NCBI GenBank assembly: GCA_964019155.1
Contig: OZ025244.1
Coordinates: forward strand, 19,476,027-19,540,026
DNA from: Osedax fenrisi
Taxonomy: Eukaryota > Annelida > Polychaeta > Sabellida > Siboglinidae
Reading direction: 5' to 3'
Length of the DNA stretch: 64,000 nucleotides
Each line of letters starts with the position of its first letter. The first letter of the stretch is position 1. Positions 1 through 13,200 of the stretch are shown here, in pieces. Below the pieces are notes generated by a model that was not told the DNA's origin, did not search any database, and saw nothing but the letters and a program-made list of their open reading frames with translations. Made by a program: the position numbers and the translations under genes.

Positions 1-426
1 AAGTATATTATTGATATCAATAAATTAATGATTAATCAATAACAAAATATGTTATAAATAATATTTAGTGAATACTTCACTCCAATATAAATATATATTA
101 GTGTTATGATTTTATAATAATGATTTATAGTATACGAAAGTTGTAAAAAAAAATTATATTATTTAAAAATTGATTATATTATAATCATTATATTCGTATT
201 ACCTAATCGTTTTTTCATGCACTTTCATATATATATATATATCAATAATAGTATGCATTTAAAATAGGTAATATATGATTAATATACTATGTTATGTACC
301 ATGTTTTTAAATTCGTCATAATATTATATTAAATATAAACTTCATATAAAGTTTATAATAAAGCATATAATATCTATTACAGGCTGTAATTTACAGCAAA
401 CTAAAGACAATAATTCATATAGTTTG

Positions 427-645
427 GTGTCCAATCATAACGGACGGGTTGAGAATGTAAATATATATATTTTGTATTGATATGTGAGTGTTATTTGGTT
501 TATTTATTTGGTTTTGTTCTGCTTGTTTTTTTAATACATTACATGATGTAATTTACATCCCAAAGTGAACCTTAACATAAAAACTCAATTAGTCCTTTTT
601 CGCGATTATTTATATTAGCAACCCATCCGTTATGATCGTATACCA
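427..645. repeat. Inverted-repeat pair, possible small MITE
   Basis: The segment near 430-450 (core CAATCATAACGGACGGGTTG) is the imperfect reverse complement of 620-645 (core CAACCCATCCGTTATGATCG). The arms are about 25 bp and 170 bp apart. No clear target-site duplication was found, so the element type is open. Confidence 0.4.
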
Positions 646-747
646 TATTGTTTACTATCAGAGTTACTACATAGGACGCTAGTCGATATACAATTATTAT
701 AATATTACATTACCATAAGTATAATATTTACTTTATAATGTCACATT

Positions 748-824
748 AAGTTATAGTGTATAAAGAATGAGTTTATATACACATTAAATGTGTATATAAA
801 CTCATTCTTTATAAACTATAACTT
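748..824. repeat. 77-bp near-perfect palindrome
   Basis: Two 38-bp arms (748-785 and 787-824) are reverse complements with a single mismatch and a one-base centre at 786. This could extrude a cruciform or be a minimal foldback element. It is upstream of the first recognised DDX27 exon. Confidence 0.85.
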
Positions 825-932
825 ATAGTGACTATACCCAGCACACTTAAAAACAAGTATTGTGACAATACACTCAGAGATTCATACTATATATTAAAAT
901 ATAATCGTTTATTATATATTGTATTATATATA

Positions 933-970
<38 letters not shown>

Positions 971-2633
971 TATATTCCAATATTGTTTTCGATATTAGTG
1001 CCCTATATAATTGAACTATTCACATTAGACTCTACAAATTGTTGCCTTTATTCGGGATACAAATATAATGTCATATTAATTTAAGAATTAAATATACCAT
1101 GTTCAACATGATATTGTATGGTATTTGATTTTATTGGTATAGATTCAAAGTAGCTGCATTTTCAAATTGGCCGTAATTCAGCTAAAAAATCAGAAAAACA
1201 TAACGAAACCAAATAAATTTTATAAAAGACTCCCTCCAAATAAATTGTATTGTATTCAATAGACATATTTATTAGTTTAGAAAATTATTGTGTATACATA
1301 TATATATATATATATATATATGCGTGTGTGTGAGTACAAGAATATCAGTGAATGTTAATCAGTGAATTAATATATTTTTTAGGCCACCATTCTCATAGCG
1401 GGGCCATTCTGAAGGGAAAGTGATTTTATTGAATTCAATAGTAATTTAAAATTAAATTTGCATCAAGAATGGATTATACGTATAGTCTAATAATAACAAA
1501 TCTGATAGTTATAATGTAGACTATATATGTGTAATATGCATAATAAATGTATTATGTATATATATATTGTACTAGGTACTATTGTACCATGTAATCGCAT
1601 TATTTAATATACATTACATAAATGATTAGTGTTCATAGTCAGTATTATCAGTGTATGTATTAGTGTTGTTTTGTTAGCTAATCATTGTTAATAACACTGC
1701 CCAGATTCATTTTAGTACAGCCGAGTAAAAGTAACGATGTATTTTTATTACTAAACACCTACTCTTTACTCGTATACACTTTCGTGTAAACTCAATAATT
1801 ATACAATATAGTAAGTATAGAATGTACACAGGAAAGTTGTGTACTATAAAACATGCAGCGATTGATACATTAGTCACTAATGATTAGTGTATATTACGTA
1901 AGGAAATATAGATATAGTAAATTATAGTCGATTATTAAATATTCCGATATTATTGAGAATCACAATATAGTATTTTTTATAAATGTTGAGATAGAACTTT
2001 TATTTAATTGCCCAGTCGTATTTTTATCCTATCGTAAGAGTGCTACATTCGTTCGTTCTATATCCGTATCAGTGTATACGAATAGTGTTATATACATCTT
2101 TAAGTAATACTGCTACTGTTGTACTTGGATCTAGTGGATCTGCTGGTCAGTGATTGGTCGGAATCATAGTAATTATCATGTAACAACAACAAATATGGTA
2201 TATTATTTGAAGCACTTTATGAGGAAAATATTACTATTATAAATAGAAACAGAAATAAAACAAAATTCTTCTAATAAATATTATTATTATTATCTATTTA
2301 TGATCGCCCCAATTTTGTAATGAATGTGTTCAAAATAATAGTAAGCTATCAGCTACCTATTTACCCTATTACATTATATGTGTATTACACATTGTAGAAT
2401 AACTCTCTTTTATAGGTATGAGTTAACTATGTGATTATATATATATCGTTTCATTAATTTAATATTTTAAAATATATTACTAATACATATAATAAAATTA
2501 GATAATTTAATTAATTTATTAAATTTATCTGTATATATATATATAACATATATAAAAATTTATAGCGTAATTGTTTTAGTGATTATTAATAAATATGTAT
2601 TGATAATTAATGTTAACATTTCAACCTAATCAG

Positions 2634-2924
2634 GATCAGACAGTGGTTCAAATCAAGCAAAAGAAGCTCTCCAAGAAGAAGAACCTCGCGTCTAATGAGC
2701 TGTTCGGCGATGATTTCGAATTCTACGAACAAGTTTGTATTACACGCATTCATCATTAAGATTATGTAAGGGTGTCGGCGATTGAAAAGATTGCATCTTA
2801 TTTCGAAAACCTTTAGGAGAACTCAACGTATTTAATATATAATATAATCAAAAGTAAAGATATGTGAACAAATGTCTTCTAATAAATAATAATTATTATA
2901 ATACATATATATATATATATATAT

Positions 2925-2956
<32 letters not shown>

Positions 2957-4211
2957 ATTTATTATACACTGTTAGTACTACTATGTATATACTATTCTTG
3001 ATCACATACGAAATAAAATAAATAAATGAATATAAAATTAGATTAAGAAACGTAGATAAGCGAAATGTTAACATAAAGTTATGCGCGCGTCGATACTAAA
3101 TCAATGCACATTAACCTAACCGAGTGCTACCTCGCAGGATAAGATGGGAGTGCAGAGCTACATGGACGACGTACTGGAGACCGCCAAGGTCAGTCTGAAC
3201 GCTCACCGCACCTCACTCGACGAGAAGATCGCTCGCATCCGTAAGGCTAACAAAACCACCGAAGACGTTAGTTATCGCCCCTAACACCACCAGCACCCCT
3301 AACACCACCACCACCGCTAATACCACTCTACCCCTAACACCTCCACCACCACCACCGCTAATACCATCACCACCGCTAATACCTCTACCTCTAACAACAC
3401 CTCCACTACCCCTAACACCTCGGTCTACTAGGATTTACTAATGATCAGTGTGTTTAGAATGTGTATTGTAACAAGGTCTAAATTGCTTCGTAATTAGAAA
3501 TTAAAAACCAAATTCATCCTACTTAATGGGCAAAATTCTAAAATATTATTGTTAACCAAATATTTCATATATATATATATATACATATTATTATTGAAGA
3601 TCATCCAGAAATAGGGTAAAATACATACTTGTATACAAATACACAGATGGGGTGTACCCGTAGCTAGCTTGTGCTAACATCCCTCACAGTACAGCAGTAT
3701 AACTAAGTACACTCGTACCCTACCGCAGGACAACGACGTTCAGATGAATGCAGAGGATGCTATCAGCGATGCTGAGTCCACAGATTTAGACAGCGACGTA
3801 GCCGACGGTAATATACACTCTATTCTTCCCTATACTCATATTCTTCTTTTCTTCCCTGTATTAGCGTATTCTTCTATTCTATCCTACATTCATATTCCTC
3901 TATTCTTCCCTATTTCCCCCAGAGAGATATATTTATACTGTGTTATATATAAGATAACTGTATATATATATATATATAATCTATTTTAATAGAAGTATCA
4001 ACTATGAATCTATATGAGATAAATAATATTTTCTATATGTATCGTATCCGAATTATTAACAAAATTATATAACTTACTTTGATAAATTGACACAATAAAA
4101 TAAAATATAAACAATAGTTTATAAATATCATATAAAAATACGTTTACATAAATTAAATGAAGTGAATTTAAAAACTAATATATAATGTTATAGGATACAT
4201 TTTATAATACT

Positions 4212-4284
<73 letters not shown>

Positions 4285-7200
4285 GTGTATATTTGCATTC
4301 TTACAGAGGAGTGTCTATCACTTTGTTTTTGTGTTAATAAATTGATATCATCATCATATATTTGTGTATATATGTGTATGTGTTGATAGATAAAATAAGA
4401 AACAAGAAGAAGAAGAAGCTGAAGAGCAACAAGAACAAGGTCAAGGTCGACGACGACTTACCAGAGGTACCGTATAGCACTGCGACGACGATGATGTCGT
4501 ACGACCTCTATAACCCCAACATCACGCACACAGGAAGGCGAGAAGATCAAATTCTCAGAGGAAATCGACGCCACGGGTATCGAGAACGCTAGCTTCGCGG
4601 ATATGAACCTCTCACGACCTCTGATGAAGGTTATAGGGTAACTAGTGAGTAGTGTAGATTCTATTATTTATAAATAATTATTTACATTACTATGTGTATT
4701 ATCGTTGGGCATGCGATCACTTCGCACTAAATCACTGGTATTTAATAATAGTATACTCTTAAATTTATATATTTGTGTGTGTGTGTGTATAGATAGATAA
4801 TGCATTTATTGAAGTGAACGACAAAACGATATGAAACGAATATACATATACATATATATTCAATTGCTTATGCACTTTCTCACTACATCGATGCTAACTT
4901 CGTTAACCACTACTGTCCACCAGGCACTGACCGCCATGGAGTTCTCGAAGCCTACCCCCATCCAGGCGTCCACTATACCGATAGCGCTACTGGGCAGGGA
5001 TATCTGCGCTTGCGCCGCCACTGGAACGGGTTAGAACTTCTGTTGTTGTTGTTATTGTACCATTTCTACTGTTATTGTACCACTTCTACTGATATTGTAT
5101 CCCTTCTACAATCTTTGTATCCAGTATTACGTGTGCAGCGTTGAAATAGAACTATATTAACTAAGTTTTCGGACGTGTTTTTCATGTATTTTTTGGGAAA
5201 AAATGTATATTTTGAGCTTTGACTTGAATATTACAGGTACAGTAAGCCTATACTCGATGACCTATAACCCGGTGACCTCTAACCCCCAGGTAAAACCGCC
5301 GCATTCATGTTACCCGTGTTGGAACGTCTCCTGTACAAGCCTAAACAGCACCAGTCCTGTACGCGTGTCCTAGTGGTGACGCCCACTCGTGAACTGGCCG
5401 TCCAGATCTACGACGTGTCCAAGCGTCTCGCCCAGTACACCGCTGTCACCGTCACATTGGCTGCTGGTTAGTGAGCGGCGACCTTCACTGACCTTGCTGT
5501 CTCCCCTCTCTCTATCTCCTTCTCTCTCGCTATATCTCTCTCTCTCTCTCCTCCAATAATATGGTAGTGGAAATCTATTATGCTCATACATTATTTATAT
5601 ACAATCACTATTTATCTTAAATTAATTAAATAAAGTTATTTAAATTATATTTAATAGAGTGGATATTCAATTCATCATTATTTAATAAACAATATTTAAC
5701 ATATATTTATAAAATTATTTATAGTTATTTAAATTATATTTAGAAATGATAATAAAGGTGTTTCTATCATTTTAAATAAAATAATAAATTATATGATAAT
5801 TACATCGTCAGAAATGATTGTATATTATGATTCCATATTTAAAATTAGAGAGCGAGGTAGTCAAAAAGGAAGTAAATAGTATCCATTTATTGTATAATAT
5901 TTGTATATATATTTATTATTATTGTTACTAAATACAATAATAAATAAATCAAAGGTTAATAGGGAATAATATAATATAGTATTAATATATAGTTAAATTA
6001 AATATTAGAAAATTTTGAATATCCGTCAAATTCGAAAATTTACTATTTTAAAGGATAGAATATTCATTTATTCGAATATTCGAAAATGTTTCCACCATCA
6101 CTCGCCTCCCCCCGCCTCTATCAGGTGGTCTAAACATGAGGAGTCAAGAGGCTGCCCTACGTATGGGCCCCGACATCGTGGTGGCCACACCGGGTCGTCT
6201 CATCGATCATCTCCACAACGCGCCCAACTTTGACCTCGCCGACATCGAAATACTGATCCTCGACGAAGCCGATAGGTTAGTGGATACCGGACACCCCCTC
6301 GTTAAGGGGCACTGATGAGGTATGACCTACTTTATAGTTTACTTTTATAACAATCAAAATTGTATCTAGTAAATAATTAATATAATCACTTGTACCTATC
6401 GTTTCATGTACACGTTTTACATAATTATCTATATTAATAAGTATAATGATGTTTTATCGAAATATTTCACTGAACTTTGACAGTTATTTTCTCAGTATTT
6501 TAATTTGGTGAATATTATTCAATTAAAAAGTGAGGAAATGTTGTATTCTTAAATATAAATGTGTGAAATATTCAGGTAACACAGGCGTACCATTTTTTTA
6601 AATAATATAATTTAATAATTAAAATGTTACATCATATTTCTGTCAATACATTCACTTATAGTAATTCACCTCATAGTAATTGTATATAATGATGTTTTAT
6701 CTGTGAACAAAATATGTAAAATATTTAAAGTTGCAGGTGAATAAAGTAATGAGTTGATGCTTGATATAAAAATTAATTTATAATAAAAATAATTTAATAT
6801 TAAAAAATTAAAAAATTAAAAATATTATAAAATTATTACAACAATAATTATTAATTATACTTTAATTTATATTTATTTTTATTTTTCGCTATAAATAAAT
6901 TATATAGTCAGCATAAATATTTTAATATAAAGTAAAACCTCTAGGTAATAAGCTCCATATTTAGTAAAAGCCTAATATAGTAATACAAAATAAAAATTAG
7001 TTGTATTTAAGTCTATTTGTATATAAATATTTATGTTATAGTAAACAAACATTTTTATACTTTTATTTACAAGGTTATTGATTTGTACATAGTTAATGCA
7101 TATACACATTCCGTTGTACAAGTATTCATATATAGTTGCTAATTAACACCATCATTGCATACTTTAGTATTATATAATATTATATATATATATATAATAT

Positions 7201-10200
7201 ATATATAATTATTATATAATATCCATACAATTATAAATTCATTAATAATGATATTTATATGTATTGTATAAATATATATTATATAATATTTATTCATATT
7301 ACTATACTATATTATTACACTTATTTTTATATTGTCTATATTATCAATTTAATAAATATGATTTATTTTTAAATGTAGTTATTTTATCATATAGAATAAG
7401 TGACGCCTACCCTACACATAGTAAAACCCCGATATAGTAAAGCAGTCATGATTCAGCCATCAGCGTACTACATAAAGCTCTCACTCTACACATATATAGT
7501 TGCCATCAGTACCATATCACAATATATAATAGTTATATCGGTTTTCATAATTGCTATGGGCTACAAAAATAGAAAATATCTAATTGTGAAGCAATTTAGT
7601 AGAAATCAATACACATAATATAAACTACAATAGAGGGAGAAACCGATTTCTTCTACTAAATATAACACACGTATGACCCCTGTGACCCCTATGACCTATG
7701 ACCCGACCTCCAGGATGTTGGACGAGTTCTTTGCCGAACAGATGAACGAGATCATTCGACTGTGTTCGCGCAAGAGACAAACCATGCTGTTCTCCGCTAC
7801 CATGACGGAACAGGTCAGAGTTCACACACCTTTGTACTAGTCGTATCATATCTAGGGGCAGCGCTGCAACGATGGTGTGTATGTAGGGGGACTACCAATC
7901 AAATAAATTTGGTGGTAAAAGTGGGGTGGACCGATACATAGGAGATCCCCCTAGATTTTAAAGTTCATGCCCCGTCCCCCCTGTTGCAGCGCCCCTAATC
8001 ATATCGCAACTATCTCTAAGTCGTGCGTATAATGTACTTGTCTCGAACACCATGGGAAGAGTTTGGAGTCGGATACACACGAGCGTGAAGTAGAGTCGGT
8101 ATCGAATCCCCCCCCCGACAGTGCGCACATTCAATGATATGCAATTGTATATCATATTATTCGTTAGGATTAGGTATTATATTATCATTAGTCTAAAATA
8201 CATTTGTAGATTAATTTTTTTTTTTTTTTAGTATCGCCTTATATTAAAATGTGAAATAATATTCTATGTCATGTATAATTGTACATATCATAATCTATAT
8301 ATTTAATATATGTATTCCTTTAGACTGATATACATATCGATATGAATAATAACAAACACATCAGTAGCTACTAGATCAGGGTTGATCGTAAAGTTAATAA
8401 TTTTGAAATCCTTACGATGCGTGATTCACTAAATGCTCAAATGTCTAAACACTTGTAAACAACCATGTAATATGAATAAATACGTTATATATATTCCAAG
8501 TAGGGGCGCTGCAACAGGGGGGCTTATATCCCCCCCCCACCTCATATGTATTGGTCCCCCTCCCACTTTTTACCACAACATTTATTTTGTTTGATTGGTC
8601 CCCCTACATACACACCATCGTACCAGCGTCCCTAAGGTATCAGTTTGTTTTGTTTTCAATATTACCACCTATGTTTATATATGATAATAATGCAAATAGA
8701 CGTAGTGCTTGTGGTCTAAACCTGCACTACTAAACCTGCCATTTTAGTTACAATAATAATAATATAGGCTAAGCATACGACTTAACCTTCCCTTACTAAA
8801 CAGGTGAAAGATCTAGCCGCTGTAACATTAGACAAACCAATCCGTGTGTTTGTGAATCAGGCTACAGATGTGGCGCTGAACCTTAGACAGGAGTTTATAC
8901 GCGTGAGGCCTCAGAGGGAAGGAGATAGAGAGGCTATCGTAGCAGGTAAGGGTGTTTAGTAGGGGCGGGGGGGGGTAACTAGTAGTAGGGGGGTGGGGGT
9001 AGTAGTAGTAGGGAGTGTGGGGGGGTAATTAGTAGTAGGGGGCGGCGGGGGTAACTAAAAATATGGAGTATGCAGTAAGCAATATTGAGGAGTAATTATA
9101 TGTAGGAGTAGGAAACAATACTGTATTTACAAATTATTTAAATTGTTCATATATATATGTGAAAAAATAGTAAAGTATAATTATTATGATTGTTTGCAAA
9201 TATAATAATGTCATATTTATAATAATCCTTGATATATTTAAAAAAAATTCGTATACACTTTAAAAATAAAAGTTTTTTTAATAAAACTTTAAATTAAACG
9301 TAAATTTCATGAAATATATTTTAGTGATATAAATGTGTATTTTTGTGTAAGTTATTTTTAAGTAGAATCGTAATTTTTACATCATTCAAAGATAATATGT
9401 CAAATATGTCAAATTTTATAAATTAAGTATATAAAATATGTTTAAGGGGACGCGATACCATCGTTTGGTTTACATGTAAAAGATACGAAAAATGCTATAG
9501 AAATCTATTAACTCAAAAAATATATACTTTTTTTTTTTTTTATTCTATTAATTATATTCCATATTTTTATATTATATGTTGAAATTTATAGATGTTTACA
9601 CATCTTTATGTTATACGTTACTAAAGAAAATAATTGAAATATCTGATAACAAATTTTAATTTTCCAACTAAATTGCTAATTAAAATTTGTTAAATAAATA
9701 TTTTTTAATTTTGACAAATAACTTACATTACTAATGTACTAATCTTACAGGTTTATCTAGTTATAGTGAAAAAATGAAGAAAAAATATTCTATTGTACAA
9801 AAGTTAATACTAGTTATGTCAGCATGATTGGTCACAAATAATTATTCTGAGTAAATCAAGTTTCAAATATAATATATTAATATAAACAATATGATTATAC
9901 AGGTACAAATAATATAATATAAACAAAATGAATAATGTAATGAACATAATTTAAACACCATTTTAAAGATAATATTTGAAATATTATAATTTTACATTAA
10001 AAAAAAAAATTTGAAATTCAATTTTTTTCCGAGAAAATTAATGGTATAGCGTCCCCTTAATACATTTGTATTAAAAACTATAATTCACTTAATAATCTAT
10101 GCTAATAAATACATTAGTGTATAATAATATTAACTCAATAACTTCTGGGTAAATTAAATACTTAATAGCTACTACATTCTTACCACGCTGGTGAAGTATC

Positions 10201-13200
10201 AAGTAATGCCTCTATCACCCCCCCCCCCGCATAGCTAGTGTTCAACTAGCGCCGCTAACACCACCCCAACACCACCACCACCACAGCACTAGTAAAGAGA
10301 ACATTTCACGAGCACACAATCGTCTTCATTCAGACCAAACGCCAGGCTCATCGCATGCACATACTGCTCGGTCTGTTGGGTATCAAGGTCGGAGAACTGC
10401 ACGGAAATCTCTCACAACTACAGGTTAGCCAGCGGTGGCGCCACTAACTAAATAAGACACGCCCCCCCCTGTACCGGTATCGGAACAAAGCTTCTATACG
10501 CTGTTCATATTATGAAAATAATTATTTAACACCAACAAATATATATGCCCGATATCAGCATGATTTGTATTGTCAGATATCGGCTGATTCACATTATTAA
10601 TTTTAAAACATTTATGTAGATATCGGGCAAATCAAATATTTAAGATTTGATAATAGGTAATTAATATATAAACACATACAGAAGGTATGCACACGCTATT
10701 TGTTGACCTAATTAAATTGGTAAATATATTATGTACCTTTTATTTAGGACAGTAGGATGTTCCTTATAATGATAAAAATGGCTTAGTTAATAAATCAATA
10801 ATAGAATTTTATTTAATTTAAATATTATATAATATATATATATATATATATATAACATCTACTTATATAATAACGATCATGTGATCATTATTTGAATAGA
10901 GGTTAAAGTTAACAATATGATTTTATATTGCCAACAATTTTAGACCTTCATTTTTTAGTATTGCCCGAAATCGGCCTGTAATTATAGCTGTTCACACAGA
11001 AACTGCTGAATTTGATGTTCTAAGATATCTTGCTATAAAAATCTAGCAGATATCAGAATGTATTTTTGATGTAAATGCAGCTTTATTATTTTAATTATTT
11101 CTTAGTAAAAAATCGTGTGAAATCCAAACTCTACAATACTGCGATACTTGAATGTATATTAAAGTATTTATAAAATATATTATACTGTAGAATATAATTG
11201 AAATATATATGTGTATACATAAATATTATGTAATAAATAAAACTGCTTTATTCTAGATCTATATTAGTAGTATCTATTTAAAAAATAGTTATCATCAGTA
11301 TTTATGTAACTCTAGTCTCTGCCAGTATTTTCTTATCTATTAGATATGAATATATTTCGCACTTACTTTATCATACAATGACTACCTCCATATAAAGTAT
11401 TTAGTAACCATGATATCATAGCGACGTATATATATTTTAATTGTATTTCTTTCATTTTATCAACAAATTTATAATTTATATATTTTAGTTAACGTATACA
11501 TGTTATTCGTTAATGATATGAAACATCTTCACAGATACAGGATTATATTAAATATATATCACATGACATCACATACATCACATGACATCGCCATTAACAG
11601 AGATTGGACGCGCTCGAGAAATTCAAGAACAACGAAATAGACGTACTCCTGGCTACGGACCTGGCAGCCAGAGGTCTCGACATCAGCGACGTTAAGACTG
11701 TTAGTACGTCGTTCTCTCACCAGGGCTCGGTTGCCTCGGTAACGTAGCGTATCCTAGCACAATAGTTAGCTATCTCTGTAATGTTTAATATTGTCCTAGG
11801 ATAATTGTATGTTATCGCATCAACTGACCTCAGGAGCCAGCTGTTCTGATAATATAAAGTGTCCTATGATAGTCCTAAGACGAATTATTATTCGACGATT
11901 CTTTTTTCTCAAAACACTGTCCCAGAATGGTGCTAGTGTATTAACCCCACCCCTAGTGTATTAACCCTCCCCCTCCATAGTGTATTGATCCCACCGCCTA
12001 GTGTATTAACCCCGACCTCTAGGTTATCAACTTCACAATGCCGAACACTTTACAACACTACATTCATCGTGTGGGTAGAACTGCTCGTGCTGGTAAGAGT
12101 GGGAGGTTAGTCGGAGTGGGAGTAGTGGTGTGTGTTTGTGTGAGTGTGTGTGTGTGCTAAACATTAAGCATTTGAACTCACTTGATGATCTATTAGGAAT
12201 GTTAATAGTATGCGTAGAAAAACTCATATTTAGAATATATAGCGATAAGTATTTGGGAATATTTTTAGGAATAGCAAATATAATTATTCATAATAGTAAT
12301 ATTATTAATGTTTATATGTAGATATAAGAGAATATATAATGATAACATTTTTTAATTTATTTATGGAAAATATGAATATGATATATATATGTATTTTATT
12401 TTAATGAGACTAATAGTGTTCCACAGTGAAGCATGCTAACATGGTTGTCATTGTCAATTTAACGTGGTTGATTATAATACATTTATTTAGTTTTCTAATT
12501 GCAATATTTTGAAAATAATAAAGTTATAAATATAATTTTTTATACATATCAGGGTTGGTCCGATTTATTTCAAATGATTTAAATCACCCAATAAAAATCA
12601 TGATTTAAATTAACTTTTTTTTAATTATTAATTCTTTCAATTACTATATTACAAAAAAAAATGCATATCATTGAAACCCTTAATTTTAATAATACAAATG
12701 AATTAATGAAAAAAAATTCTAATGTAGTAAAATAGATCTTATTAGTATCTCACAATTAAATCACAAAATAATATTAAATCTGCTAATAATTAAACATATA
12801 GATTTTAATTTATAATATAAATTGTACTCTATATTACTTTGATATTAAAGAATATTATAGAGTATTCATAAATATTATTTATTTTATAAATTACATTGAT
12901 AATCTATTTTATTATCTCAACTTTATATTCATTTATTTATTTTTTATTTTAAAATTAATTACCTTATAATCATGTAATATGTTGAGTAAAGAAAAATTGC
13001 TGATATATTTGATCTATTTTATATAATATTATTATATATTTTTTTTCATATATTGATATCATAATTCAATTTCAATTAAATAGATCAAAGCAGTGATATT
13101 AATATTATGAATATTATTTTGAATTAGAGTTGAAAATATGATGGTAATATTTTCACCATTGTTATATATTTGATCTATTTTTCAATATATAATATAAATG

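Larger units (their letters stand above)
1..2633. other. AT-rich 5' region of DDX27, no exon recognised
   Basis: No coding segment can be supported here. The first recognised DDX27 exon starts at 2634 in phase 0, so an upstream exon coding roughly 30-40 N-terminal residues must exist, either here or left of the window. No ATG-containing segment with DDX27-like acidic N-terminal sequence and a phase-0 donor was seen. The stretch holds (TA)n runs near 933-966 and 1300-1320, a near-perfect palindrome at 748-824, and an inverted repeat pairing about 427-450 with 620-645. Confidence 0.6.

Noticed and set aside
1468..1506. ATG-containing segment as the missing first exon of DDX27
   Set aside because: The encoded residues do not resemble the acidic N-terminus of the family, and there is no supporting splice context.
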